From: a virus
IMG/VR virus record: IMGVR_UViG_3300028423_001245
Coordinates: 1 to 30,891 of that record
DNA length: 30,891 nucleotides
Strand: one strand, 5' to 3'
Positions 5,311-14,807 of the stretch are shown here, one piece after another; within the stretch, counting starts at the first letter, position 1; each line of letters begins with the position of its first letter. Below the pieces are notes generated by a model that saw only the letters and a list, made by a program, of their open reading frames with translations, ran no database searches and was not told the origin of the DNA. Made by a program: the position numbers and the translations under genes.

Positions 5311-7476
5311 GTGCTTAACACACCGTTGGTAGCTTTTGACATTGAAACAAGTGATGGTCGTGGCGCAGGTTCCCTTAACCCTAGGGACCCTATGTCTTTT
5401 ATTGGTTTGTACCAATTTGGTTTTGATGACGGTACAATTATTTTAAAACGCGGAAAAGAAGGCATTGATTTTGTAAAACAACTTATGGAAGAAAACTACA
5501 CGTTTATTATTCATAATGCGTTTTTTGAGGCTGACTGGCTTCTTGTTAAACATAATATTCCTATTGAAAAAATGAATTTTTGGTGTACGATGCTTGCTTC
5601 ACAAATTTTGAACGCAGGTAAAAACATTCCTGACAAAGCAAGTTGGGTTGCAGCTCAAAAAAATGCTAAGAATTTAGACCATGTAGGTCGTTGGAACCCA
5701 CTCATGCAAGAAAACGACCAGAACATCACTAACTTTAAGAAACCAGGTCGTTTTTCTCATGCGTTACAAGCTGTTGTGTATCGTTACTCGGATAATTTGA
5801 TTGAGAAAGACCAAGGGGATTCAGACTGGGGTCGAGAAAACCTTAGTGAAGACCAACTTCGTTACGCTAAGGATGATGTTAGGTACCTTATTCCGACAGC
5901 GTTGCGTCAGAAAGAGTTTGTAGAGCAACTTAAACTTGAACGTATTTTTGAGCTTGAGATGAGTCTTATTCCTGCTACGGTTGACATGAAAGACCAAGGC
6001 ATGAAAATTAATGTGGATAACTGGCGTAAGTCTTCTGAAGAGTACCTTGAAGAAGCTGAAAGTCTTGAGTCTGAGTTAAACCACGCGTTAGGTATGGAGT
6101 TAGCAGAACGTGAGGATGAAAAGTCTCTTTTTGGTAATTATGTTGTGCGGGATTTTAAAGTTTCGTCTAACGCTCAGTTAGCTCATTTTTTCGGCCTTGA
6201 AAGTGCCGATGAACAAAACTTACGTCAAGTAGACCACCCATTAATCCACAAAATTTTGAAGTACAAAGAAAACTTTAAAATTGCTTCAACTTACGGTGAT
6301 GGTTACTTAAAGTACATTGATGATTCAGACAGTCGTATTCACTCACTACTTATTCAGGCTGAAACTGCTACGGGTCGTTTTTCTTCTCGTCGTCCTAACC
6401 TTCAAAACATTCCTGGTGACATGCTTAAAGGTTTTCTTTCGTATGATGAAGGTAACCTTTTGGTTACGATTGATTACTCTTCAGTTGAGTCTCGCATTCT
6501 TGCTTACGCAGCTGAAGACCCTGAGTACATTAAAGCTGTTAACTCTAGTGATGTGCACTGGGAGAACGCTAAAAACATTTTTAGTTTACCGGAGGATGCT
6601 AAACGTTCTGACACTTTTTATATTGACGCTTTTGATAAAAGTATTAAAGGTGACGAGTTACGTAGGATGTCGAAAGGAGTAAGTTTCGGCATTCCTTACG
6701 GAATTTCCGCTGTTGGTCTTGTTGGTCGTGGTTTTGCTGAAAATGCTGACCAAGGACAAGATTTGATTGATAATTTTCTTGGTAAGTATCAAGATGTTGA
6801 CAAGTTTTTGAAGCAGTCCGTAATTGAAGCTTTGTCACGTGGTTACACGCAAGATAATTACGGTAGGATTCGTTGGTACCAAAAACCTGAGCAGGGTGAA
6901 GTTGAAGATGATGAACTTCGTGCAATTGAGAAATCTATTGCTCGTCAAGCTCAAAACCATAAGATTCAAAGTTTGTCAGCTTCAGTTACTAAGCAAGCTA
7001 TTTATGATGTTTATCATTACTTGAAGCGTACAGGTTATGGGCGTGTTGTTCTTACTGTTCATGATAGTATTTTCTTTGAGATTCCTATGGTTACTGCAAA
7101 TGAGGCTATTCCTGAAATTTCTCGCATTATGGAAGCTGCTGGTCCTAAGATTTTTCCGGGTATGGAAACACCTGTTGATATTGATGTGGGTTATAAACAA
7201 AAACGTAAGTGCGCTATTACTAACTTACCTTTCTCTGTGTATAGTCACGTTTGGACTGGTGAGGAAGTCATTGAAAACCCAGAGCATTTGGAACCTAGGG
7301 TTAAAGCCATTCTTGAGAATATGCATCAGGATTTGAATGATTTGCAAGGTGGTTTGCGTACTTTGCATGAGTTTGTTCATACGCGTAACCCAGAATGGGT
7401 TGCAGACAATCAAGATTTAGTTAAGGTTGTTAAGGAATTGTATAATAATCAGAAGGATGGTTTTGATTTGCTTTAG
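5311..7476 (+). CDS. polA: Family A DNA polymerase with 3'-5' exonuclease domain
   Basis: The protein has 721 residues. The N-terminus is a DEDDy exonuclease: VAFDIETSDG (D10, E12), IIHNAFFEADWL, and YAKDDVRYL with the expected Tyr and Asp. The polymerase domain has motif A TIDYSSVESRIL (D388) and motif B RRMSKGVSFGIPYG (R451, K455, F459, Y463). Motif C is VLTVHDSIFFEIP (H584, D585). All catalytic residues are present, so it should replicate the phage genome with proofreading. F459 matches Phe762 of E. coli Pol I. There is no 5' nuclease domain. About 90 residues after motif C form an extension with charged helices. The start is GTG 5311, with GGAG eight bases upstream. It closes the operon that begins at 4534. 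Confidence 0.95.
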   Translation: MLNTPLVAFDIETSDGRGAGSLNPRDPMSFIGLYQFGFDDGTIILKRGKEGIDFVKQLMEENYTFIIHNAFFEADWLLVKHNIPIEKMNFWCTMLASQILNAGKNIPDKASWVAAQKNAKNLDHVGRWNPLMQENDQNITNFKKPGRFSHALQAVVYRYSDNLIEKDQGDSDWGRENLSEDQLRYAKDDVRYLIPTALRQKEFVEQLKLERIFELEMSLIPATVDMKDQGMKINVDNWRKSSEEYLEEAESLESELNHALGMELAEREDEKSLFGNYVVRDFKVSSNAQLAHFFGLESADEQNLRQVDHPLIHKILKYKENFKIASTYGDGYLKYIDDSDSRIHSLLIQAETATGRFSSRRPNLQNIPGDMLKGFLSYDEGNLLVTIDYSSVESRILAYAAEDPEYIKAVNSSDVHWENAKNIFSLPEDAKRSDTFYIDAFDKSIKGDELRRMSKGVSFGIPYGISAVGLVGRGFAENADQGQDLIDNFLGKYQDVDKFLKQSVIEALSRGYTQDNYGRIRWYQKPEQGEVEDDELRAIEKSIARQAQNHKIQSLSASVTKQAIYDVYHYLKRTGYGRVVLTVHDSIFFEIPMVTANEAIPEISRIMEAAGPKIFPGMETPVDIDVGYKQKRKCAITNLPFSVYSHVWTGEEVIENPEHLEPRVKAILENMHQDLNDLQGGLRTLHEFVHTRNPEWVADNQDLVKVVKELYNNQKDGFDLL

Positions 7477-7505
7477 GTTTTCTTTCTATCGGCAGGGATT
7501 TCGTT

Positions 7506-7551
7506 TATAATGTAAATTGGATTGAAGTTTTTGAAAGTATTATGTTATACT
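7506..7551 (+). promoter_or_regulatory. Promoter(s) ahead of the portal gene
   Basis: The stronger candidate has TTGAAG at 7522-7527, an 18-base spacer and TATACT at 7546-7551. A TG one base before the -10 (TGTTATACT) makes it an extended -10 site. Its start would be near 7558. A second -10 hexamer, TATAAT, lies at 7506-7511 with no clear -35. These would start the late operon of portal and structural genes separately from the polymerase. Confidence 0.6.
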
Positions 7552-7580
7552 TTGCAAGTTATTTTGTTTAGGAGTTTTTA

Positions 7581-9753
7581 ATGGCTGAGGCAAAAATTAA
7601 CGGTAAGACCTAAGGGAGTTTACATTTCTGGTGACTATTACCGTAATGACATTACAGGTAAACCATACCCAGGACGTGTAAACTTTAATACGCAACGGGT
7701 TCTTGCTTACAACAGCACGGTTGTAAGAGCAATTATTACTTTACGTGCACATCAAGTCGCAAAACTCCCACCTAAAATTATTCCACGTAATGATAATGAA
7801 CCACCAAGAAAAGTTAATATTCTTGATTATGGTGTTTATGAGATTGATGACCATCCTGCTTTTTCCGGCGATGAAAAATCTTTTCTAACAAAAATTTATA
7901 ATCGTATTGACCCACGTGGTATTAAAGACAAAAAGTATGAGTATGATGAAATTAAAGATGACGAGTTTACAGGTAGTGAAATTAGCACAATTGATTACCT
8001 TCAAAAAAAACATGAACAGTTTTACCGTAAACGCGCAGATGATATTCAAACGATTTTTAACCTTATTAACCGTCCAGACCCTTGGTTTACAGTAACAAAA
8101 TCATGGAGTCAACTTCTTAAGTCAATACTTAACGACATTCTTATTATTGACCGGGGTGCATTACTTAAACTTCGTAACGAAGAAGGTGAATTGAAAGGCT
8201 TAATGCCTGTTGATGGTGGTTCAATCCGACCACTTATTAATGAGTATGGTGCCGTGGATGACGACCGTGCTTACGTTCAAGTTATTAACGGCTCCCCACA
8301 CGTTTTTCTAAAAAAGAATGATGTTATCATCATGAAAATGAACCCCATGACTGACTTGAAGTACTTCGGTTATGGTCTTTCAGCTATGGAAACACTTTAC
8401 ACAACAGTACTTTCAGACATTTTTATTGATAAAGGTAATCTTGATTACTACCGTAAAGGTGGTTCTATTCCTGAAGGTTTTATTTCTATTGAACCTCCCG
8501 CTTCTAGGGATGGTATGACTCAACAGATTGACCAAGAGCAACTTGAGTCAATTCAACGTCATTTGCAGTCCATTATGATGGGGGACTACACTCAGGTACC
8601 TGTTGTTTCTGGCGGTAAAATTTCTTGGATTGATTTTAAAGGTAAACGTCGTGACATGCAGTACAAAGAATTAGCAGAGCACCTCACACGCAAAATTTGT
8701 GCTGTTTTTCAAGTGTCACCACAAGACGTTGGTATTATTTCTGACGTGAACCGTAGCACGTCACAAACTCAAGCTGAAATGACTAAAAGCAAAGGGCTTG
8801 AAACACTCATGTCCATGCTTTCTGAGTACTTTACAGAAGAAGTTATTAATGAAATTCGACCAGAGTCAGATTTAAAACTTTGGTTTGAAGATGACGACCT
8901 TGATAAGCAAAAACTTGAGTGGAACATGGCTCAACAAAAACTTGTTAGTGGCGCACTTTCAATCAACCAGTGGAGAGCCACACAAGGTCAACACCCAGTA
9001 CCTTGGGGTAACACACCTCTTCAAGGGTTAAACAACTGGAAACCAGCTGACGAAAAAGAAGAAGATTTAGGTCAAGGTGGACTTCTTGGTGGTTTACCAC
9101 CAATTCCTGGTATGGATAACCCTGGTGGTCCCTCTGGTGGGGATAACCCTATGGCAGGTCAACCCGCTGAAGGTGGTGGGGACTCTGGTGCTTTAGGTTC
9201 TCCATCTACAGTTAAATCAAACAATTTTTTCGCTATAAATAAACTTAATGAAGATGAAGCTGAAAACATGATGATTAAAAGTTTTTCAGACATGTACATG
9301 GATTCTTCACGTTTTGATGATTTAGTTAAACTTCAAGACATCCATAATTACCCTGGTGGTGAGTGGATGCGGGCTCCTATGGAGTCTTACGAGTATTTTG
9401 TTAACTCCCATCCTGAGTTGAATGTCACACTTAAAAAATCAACGTCAGAAACAAACGACCCTCTTATTTTTGCTTCTTATGAAGGTAATGGTGTTGTTAA
9501 TGTTTCTGATGAAGGTACAATGCCTATTGTTAAGTCTCTTACTCAAGCAGCAGTGGATACGCTTGATGATGAAGTTAAAGAGAAAGCTGTAGATTTCCTT
9601 GGTGATGAAAGTTACCTTGAGGAAGCCATGGAGCGTTCTATTTACAAGTCTTTAGATTCTTCACTTCAAGAGGTCCTTTACCAAGATTTTTATAAGTTTC
9701 ATTCGTTTGAACTTTCCGACGCTCAGGTGGAGGAGTTTAGTGAACTCATTTAA
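7581..9753 (+). CDS. Phage portal protein, HK97 type, 5' end frameshifted
   Basis: ATG 7581 follows AGGAG by six bases but its frame stops after ten codons at 7611-7613. The portal frame itself is open from 7582 to 9753 and has no ATG, GTG or TTG before TTG 8191. Shortening the A5 at 7592-7596 by one A joins ATG 7581 to it, giving about 723 residues. Portal features include AYNSTVVRAIITLRAHQVAK, then WSQLLKSILNDILIIDRGAL, VDGGSIRPL, YFGYGLSAMETLY and the block YKELAEHLTRKICAVFQVSP. The last of these is typical of HK97-like portals. A Gly/Pro-rich linker (about 9070-9200) leads to an extra C-terminal helical domain. As a dodecamer it would form the DNA channel at the capsid vertex. The following gene overlaps its end by 14 bases. 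Confidence 0.85.
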
Positions 9754-12712
9754 ACCCCTTACAGTTTATAAAGGATTTGTTGTTCCAGAAGAGTATGCTG
9801 CTGGTGCAATGGATGCTTTTGATGCTGTTACGTACTTGCAGCAGATTGGTTTAAAAAAAGAAGCTGAACAGTTTTTTGTAACGTTAAAAAACATTAGAGT
9901 TCCAACAGGGTTTATTGTTACAAACAAAGAATCAAATAATGTGTATGACCAAGGAGAAGATATTCCAGTTACTTTTGCTGAGGGTAGAAAGGTAAATAAT
10001 TGGGATGACTTTATGGCGTACGCTCAAGATGAACCTCAATGGGACATTCAAGAAACTGGAGTTGACTCGGTAGAAGAACAAGAAACCACACTTACAGATG
10101 AAGATTTAAACACGTATTATGAACAACTTAAAGAGAATACTAGAGAGTTACTTCAAAAAAATGGTTTTGAAGAAACTAAAGAGTATTTAGAGGAACTAAA
10201 AAAACAAGCTGAAAATGAACAACAAGCTCAAAAAATTCAAACTGTTATTAATGCCGTTGAAGCTTTTGAAACTGCTGCCGCTAAAAATGAAGCGGGTGTG
10301 GATGAAATACCTCTTGCAGAACGAGAAGACCTTGAAGAATTGGTTGAAAAGTATGATTACGTAGGAAAAAATGGTTTGCCTTTATTGTATAATGCTGAAG
10401 TTAGGGGCGATAAAGTAAAACTTAACCATGCTGTAAAAGTAGGTGTTGATATTGGCTTAATTTTTTCTGCGTTAGACTATTTTGGTTTTGATACTGAGTT
10501 AGAAAGATTAAAGTCGGAACTTAATATTGAAGATTATAATAAAACAGATGAAACACCAGGTTCAAACCCTAAGTCAAAACCAAGTGTAAATTTTTCTGAT
10601 TTGACTGCTTTTCTTGGTGAAAATCCTGACATAAAAGAAATTATGCATTTGTTTAGTGTAACAAGTGATTTTGTTTTAGGAAAAGATTATTATTTTGATG
10701 CTGTAGAAAATTATTCAACTGCAAAAAATCAAAAAAATAGAGACCTTCCACCTAAAGATAGTCCAGGATTTGTAACCGTTATTGAGCAGTATAAAGATAA
10801 AACTCCTGAAGACATTAAATTTTTACGCATGAGCATGCTGGATAAGATTGTGTCAACAGCTGAAATTTTGTCTCGCCCAGATATAGGTACACAGTTTGAC
10901 CAACAAATACGTAGTGCAGAAGAAAAAGCATTAGTAGAAACAGAAACTGCAGACGAGAAAAGCATAAGAGAAGATTCAGGGCAAAAAATTTCTGGTTCTT
11001 ACGTTCATCTTTATTATAGGAACGGGTTACATTTTTGGCAGGCTTTAAAATCAAGATTAGGTGAAAGAAATGCTTTTAAACTTTTAGAGGAGCATTTTGA
11101 GTTACGACAGGTAGATACAAAGAGAGTAAGAGAGTTAGGTTATGAAATTAAAAGGAATGAGTTAGAAAACATGCTTTTAAGTGGTTGGTATTTAGCTCCA
11201 AAAGATAAGAGTGTAGCTAATTCAAGTGAGTTTGCAAAAACAGTACATGACACTATTAAAATTCAGAATAATGATTTTAAAAACGTTATTAGTAATTACA
11301 CGTACTTGTATCATCAACATCACTATAATGTAGAAGAAGAACATCCGGAAACCTTTAATGGTGAAGATGCTTTAGAACTTGGTTTTAGTTTGACAAAAGA
11401 TGAAAATCCTTTGTTGAGGCTTGTAAGTGGTGATGCGCGAGATAAACTAAATCAAGTTGTAGCGGATTTACCTAACGCAATGCGGTTTTTACCTTATAAA
11501 AACAATAAATTAGATTTTAGTTATCAAAAAAGAATTCAATTATTAAGAGATGCTGGTGTAGATGCAGGACCTGAAATTTTTGATGATGTTGAAGGAAATG
11601 CAGATAACATCATGAAAGTTTTACAACATCTTTATAATACTAATTATAAAGAAGAACATCATGTAGTTCTTCGTTATCAGATGCAAAGGTTACTTCCTCG
11701 TACTACTGCGCCTGCTGACGTTTTTGTTGGGCAGAAGAAAGTTTTAAAACATGGAAGCAGTTTAAATGTTGATGATGTTACGTTTGAAGATGTAGATTCT
11801 TTACCTCATGAGTTTGACCATCATGTTAAGATTGAAAGACTTCAAAGCGAAATTTTTCAAGATAATTTTAGCGCTTTGGTTGACAAAGACAATCCAGAGG
11901 GTCAAGATGAAGCTATTGATAAAATTGTTAGTAATGTTGAAGAGCAGTTAAAAACTGTGGATTCAGAAATTAAAGATTTTATTGTGTCGTACGTAAGAGA
12001 GCAGTTGCGTGCTATTACAGACAAATATAATGAGCAGGGTGCAAAGGCAGGTGTTCATTTTGAAAATTTAACTTGGGTTCCTTTTTTGGTTGCTCATGCA
12101 CAAGCAGGTAAAATTAATAATATTAGAGAAATAGACCCAAAAGAAGGCGAATATGTTGATTCAAATTACGTACCAACCTTAGAAGACGACAGTAAAAAGA
12201 AAACAGGTAGAGCTGGAGCTGGTTTTTATGGTATGTATGGTTTAAGATGGGAAGGTAAAAATGAAGATGGGGATGACGTTATTTACACATTAGGTGGGCC
12301 TTCAGGAGATGCTACTTCAGCTATTGATGCGTTTTATACAGAATTTAACCCTTCAAAAAATGAAGTTACACATAGACATATTGAAGCAAAACAACTTAAA
12401 GGAAGCCAAAAAGAGTATGCACATATGGGAAGTTTACCAAAAGCTATGGGATACTATTTAGAGTCTTTACACTACTTGCAAAAAATTTCAGAATCAGAAG
12501 AGCCTTTTAAAGTTAAAGTAAAACCTACGTACAATATTAACATGACACAAGATGGTACTCATTCAGTTGAAAATATTACTCTTGAAAAAGGAAATGTAAC
12601 AGACCCCAAAACTAAAAACACTAGGTTTGCCGTAGGTGGTATAGGTAAAGCTATTAAACAAGCTGCAAAGTCTTTGTATAATGCAATTAAAAATTCTTTA
12701 AGGATGGAATAA
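9740..12712 (+). CDS. Large structural-region protein of unknown function, 990 aa
   Basis: I do not recognise this protein. GTG 9740 is the best start: GGAGGAG lies about six bases upstream, while the further TTG at 9707 has no such site. The protein is acidic, with a long charged helical or coiled-coil stretch near residues 120-190 (YYEQLKENTRELLQKNGFEE and onward). It contains several His-rich loops (YLYHQHHYNVEEEH, LPHEFDHHVKIE), and a G-rich segment GRAGAGFYGMYGLRWEG near residue 830. It ends in a basic amphipathic helix (GKAIKQAAKSLYNAIKNSLR). It overlaps the portal gene by 14 bases and the next gene by one base (TAATG). Position favours a head, connector or ejected virion protein, but no protease or MuF signature is visible. 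Confidence 0.75.
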   Translation: MNSFKPLTVYKGFVVPEEYAAGAMDAFDAVTYLQQIGLKKEAEQFFVTLKNIRVPTGFIVTNKESNNVYDQGEDIPVTFAEGRKVNNWDDFMAYAQDEPQWDIQETGVDSVEEQETTLTDEDLNTYYEQLKENTRELLQKNGFEETKEYLEELKKQAENEQQAQKIQTVINAVEAFETAAAKNEAGVDEIPLAEREDLEELVEKYDYVGKNGLPLLYNAEVRGDKVKLNHAVKVGVDIGLIFSALDYFGFDTELERLKSELNIEDYNKTDETPGSNPKSKPSVNFSDLTAFLGENPDIKEIMHLFSVTSDFVLGKDYYFDAVENYSTAKNQKNRDLPPKDSPGFVTVIEQYKDKTPEDIKFLRMSMLDKIVSTAEILSRPDIGTQFDQQIRSAEEKALVETETADEKSIREDSGQKISGSYVHLYYRNGLHFWQALKSRLGERNAFKLLEEHFELRQVDTKRVRELGYEIKRNELENMLLSGWYLAPKDKSVANSSEFAKTVHDTIKIQNNDFKNVISNYTYLYHQHHYNVEEEHPETFNGEDALELGFSLTKDENPLLRLVSGDARDKLNQVVADLPNAMRFLPYKNNKLDFSYQKRIQLLRDAGVDAGPEIFDDVEGNADNIMKVLQHLYNTNYKEEHHVVLRYQMQRLLPRTTAPADVFVGQKKVLKHGSSLNVDDVTFEDVDSLPHEFDHHVKIERLQSEIFQDNFSALVDKDNPEGQDEAIDKIVSNVEEQLKTVDSEIKDFIVSYVREQLRAITDKYNEQGAKAGVHFENLTWVPFLVAHAQAGKINNIREIDPKEGEYVDSNYVPTLEDDSKKKTGRAGAGFYGMYGLRWEGKNEDGDDVIYTLGGPSGDATSAIDAFYTEFNPSKNEVTHRHIEAKQLKGSQKEYAHMGSLPKAMGYYLESLHYLQKISESEEPFKVKVKPTYNINMTQDGTHSVENITLEKGNVTDPKTKNTRFAVGGIGKAIKQAAKSLYNAIKNSLRME

Positions 12713-13545
12713 TGGACGTAAACTTATTTAATCATCAGGTTTTACACATGCTCATGTTAGAACATTTGCCTATTTCAAAGACAGATGATTTTGTTGCAAA
12801 TAAAATTTTTGATGTGGTTGAAGAATTATATAAAAATCAATTAACAGACGACACAAGTTGGTTAGAGGAACGTGGTCCTTGGCATGTCATTAGTTTGGAG
12901 GAAGCGTTACAAAAAATTGAAGATGATTACAACGTAGAGTATGATTTTTTAGCGGCTTTAAAAAAAGCTGATAAAGCCATGCAAATTTTACGTAGTCCAC
13001 ATTGGGGTTTTGGAGAGTTAGACTGGTTACATACGGTCGAAGTTAAAAATTTGAGAAGCCTTCTAGATGAAGCTTTGCATAAGTTGCGAGATAGTAACCG
13101 TTTTATTGAACAGCTTTTTTATTATCAAGTTGTGGTGACAGGTTTAATTGGTGGTTTTGACACGGATGATGCAGACTACATAGTAAAAGATGACATTTTT
13201 GAACCGTATCTTGCATTAAAACCCAAGGCTGTCGCGTATGTCCTTCAAACAGAATATACAGGAGGTACGGTAAAAAGTGTACCTAGTACCGTTGAATCGA
13301 TTGACGTTTCTTTGTACCCAGAGTACTTAGTTAAGGATAATCCTCACATTTTATATAAAGACGGTAAAGCTTACCTTAAGATTGACATTATGAATGCAAT
13401 GACAGCTGCTGGTGGTTTTGCTCAAGCGCTTGAACGTCAAGATTTGGAAGGAGGAACAACAAATGCAACCTCAAAACGAAAAGAAAATAACAAATCAAAC
13501 TCAGATGAGTCAGATGATATACAAACACCTCAAAAGAATGAATAG
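12712..13545 (+). CDS. Hypothetical protein in portal operon, 277 aa
   Basis: The protein is unrecognised. It is largely helical in the first 150 residues, with several Trp-containing segments (DDTSWLEERGPWHVISLEEA, LRSPHWGFGELDWLHTVEV). A mixed middle follows, and then a low-complexity hydrophilic tail (KRKENNKSNSDESDD) that is probably disordered. Its ATG overlaps the stop of the 990-residue gene as TAATG, so the two are likely translated together and may form one assembly. The tail-coding part is overlapped in another frame by the small gene at 13463-13648, which may explain its unusual composition. Confidence 0.75.
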   Translation: MDVNLFNHQVLHMLMLEHLPISKTDDFVANKIFDVVEELYKNQLTDDTSWLEERGPWHVISLEEALQKIEDDYNVEYDFLAALKKADKAMQILRSPHWGFGELDWLHTVEVKNLRSLLDEALHKLRDSNRFIEQLFYYQVVVTGLIGGFDTDDADYIVKDDIFEPYLALKPKAVAYVLQTEYTGGTVKSVPSTVESIDVSLYPEYLVKDNPHILYKDGKAYLKIDIMNAMTAAGGFAQALERQDLEGGTTNATSKRKENNKSNSDESDDIQTPQKNE

Positions 13546-13648
13546 GCAACTAACGTTTAGACAGCGAAGGTTGCTTCCACAATTTCCGGATAAAAATCTC
13601 ATTAAGAATGTGACAGGAAAAGATTATGATGAGTACTTCAACAGTTAA
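13463..13648 (+). CDS. Small basic protein gene nested between two neighbours, 61 aa
   Basis: The frame is preceded by AAGGAGG seven bases before ATG 13463, one of the best ribosome binding sites in the window. It encodes 61 residues starting MQPQNEKKITNQTQMSQMIY and rich in Lys, Arg and Gln, with FRQRRLLPQFPDKNLI in the middle and KDYDEYFNS at the end. It overlaps 83 bases of the gene before it and 23 of the gene after it, each in a different frame. It is a plausible real gene on the strength of the ribosome binding site and because it bridges the gap between neighbours. Function unknown; it could bind nucleic acid or a capsid partner. Confidence 0.6.
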   Translation: MQPQNEKKITNQTQMSQMIYKHLKRMNRQLTFRQRRLLPQFPDKNLIKNVTGKDYDEYFNS

Positions 13649-14798
13649 TGTTTCAGACGTTGTGTTAGGTGTTTCAAAGGTTTGTAGGAAACCTTTGCGT
13701 GTTTTGCGTGCTTTTCAAATGGCTGGAATTTTTGATGTTGAACTTTCAGAAGAAGCAAGAATGTTAGCGTCAGACAGTGTTTATGATTATCGAGACTTAT
13801 CTGAAGACGAAATTTGGAATGAATGGAAATCTTGGGCTTTGTATTCAACAAAACCAAGTGCAGCACTGAATTTACTTGAAGAAACCGGTTGGCTGGAAAT
13901 GTTTCCTCAACTTTTTAATATGAAAGGAACACCACAAAATTCTAAAACCCACCCAGAAGGTGACGTTTGGGAGCACACAAAGCACGTTGTTGACTACGCA
14001 GTAAAAATTGCACAACGAGAAGAATTTTCGGCATCAGACCGTATTATTCTTCTTTTTTCTGCATTACTTCATGATGTTGGAAAACCAGAAACCACGATTT
14101 TAAATAATTCAGACTGGACTGCACCCAAACATGAGATTGAAGGTGAAAAATTAACTCATAGGTTTTTGCAACAAATTGGAGCTCCTATAGAAATTAGAGA
14201 AGAGGTTGCTAGGCTCGTTAGGTATCATTTGTCACATTTAACTGATACTTTAAATGAAGATTACGTCAAAAAGTTAGGTTTAAAATTAGTACCTGCAAAA
14301 ATGAGTCTTTTATTTGCTTTAATGGAAGCAGATAATTCCGGTAGGCCACCCCACCCTACAGGATTAAGTGAAAAAGCTGTAAGAATGAAACAAATTTACG
14401 AAAATTTAAATATTGAGTTTGTTCCATTTATTACGCTAGAAATGATTGTTAAACTTGCCAAACAAAACCAAATTCCTTACGTTTACTCCAGGTTGTATCA
14501 CCCTCAACTTGATAGGTATGAACCAAGACTTCACCATATTGAAAAAGAGTTAACGGAAGCTCAACATGAAGGTTTATTTAACACACCATCAGGTGCAGTT
14601 GAATACCTTAAAGAATTACTTAATTACGGTGTTCAGTTTGAACATTTATATAGCGCAAAGCAGGCAAGAGCCTTGTACCTTGATGACCATCATGACGAAT
14701 GGTCCGCTTTATACAAATTAAACTTGACTGAAGAAGAAATTATGACAATGCCTAAAGAAGAGCTTGAGAAGTTGCGATATCCTACGAACGAGGAGTAG
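13626..14798 (+). CDS. HD-domain phosphohydrolase derived from a CCA-adding enzyme
   Basis: The 390 residues match the C-terminal part of bacterial tRNA nucleotidyltransferases. The neck region is KPLRVLRAFQMAGIFDVELS; next come YDYRDLSEDEIWNEWKSWAL and KPSAALNLLEETGWLEMFPQ, then the HD domain. The metal-binding set is complete: H117 (EGDVWEHTKHVVD), H149-D150 (SALLHDVGKPETT), H169 and D236 (ALMEADNSG). The N-terminal catalytic nucleotidyltransferase domain, with its G-G/D-x-D motif, is absent, so it should not add CCA. In bacterial relatives the HD domain has phosphatase and 2',3'-cyclic phosphodiesterase activity; similar activity here is inference. Possible roles are repair of cleaved tRNA ends or removal of cyclic nucleotide signals. 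AGGAAAAG precedes ATG 13626. Confidence 0.8.
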   Translation: MMSTSTVNVSDVVLGVSKVCRKPLRVLRAFQMAGIFDVELSEEARMLASDSVYDYRDLSEDEIWNEWKSWALYSTKPSAALNLLEETGWLEMFPQLFNMKGTPQNSKTHPEGDVWEHTKHVVDYAVKIAQREEFSASDRIILLFSALLHDVGKPETTILNNSDWTAPKHEIEGEKLTHRFLQQIGAPIEIREEVARLVRYHLSHLTDTLNEDYVKKLGLKLVPAKMSLLFALMEADNSGRPPHPTGLSEKAVRMKQIYENLNIEFVPFITLEMIVKLAKQNQIPYVYSRLYHPQLDRYEPRLHHIEKELTEAQHEGLFNTPSGAVEYLKELLNYGVQFEHLYSAKQARALYLDDHHDEWSALYKLNLTEEEIMTMPKEELEKLRYPTNEE

Positions 14799-14807
14799 AA
14801 TAAAGTC

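Noticed and set aside
5176-7413. Opposite-strand and alternative-frame open frames within the polymerase gene
   Set aside because: They lack ribosome binding sites, have odd compositions, and lie inside a gene with complete catalytic motifs.
7600-7614. prfB-like +1 frameshift at the ACC-TAA stop in the portal start
   Set aside because: The Thr tRNA cannot re-pair well on CCT and there is no upstream Shine-Dalgarno-like stimulator. The A5 run slightly upstream gives a better explanation.
8191-9753. TTG 8191 as the true portal start
   Set aside because: Some 190 codons of clear portal-type sequence lie upstream in the same frame, so starting there would truncate the protein.
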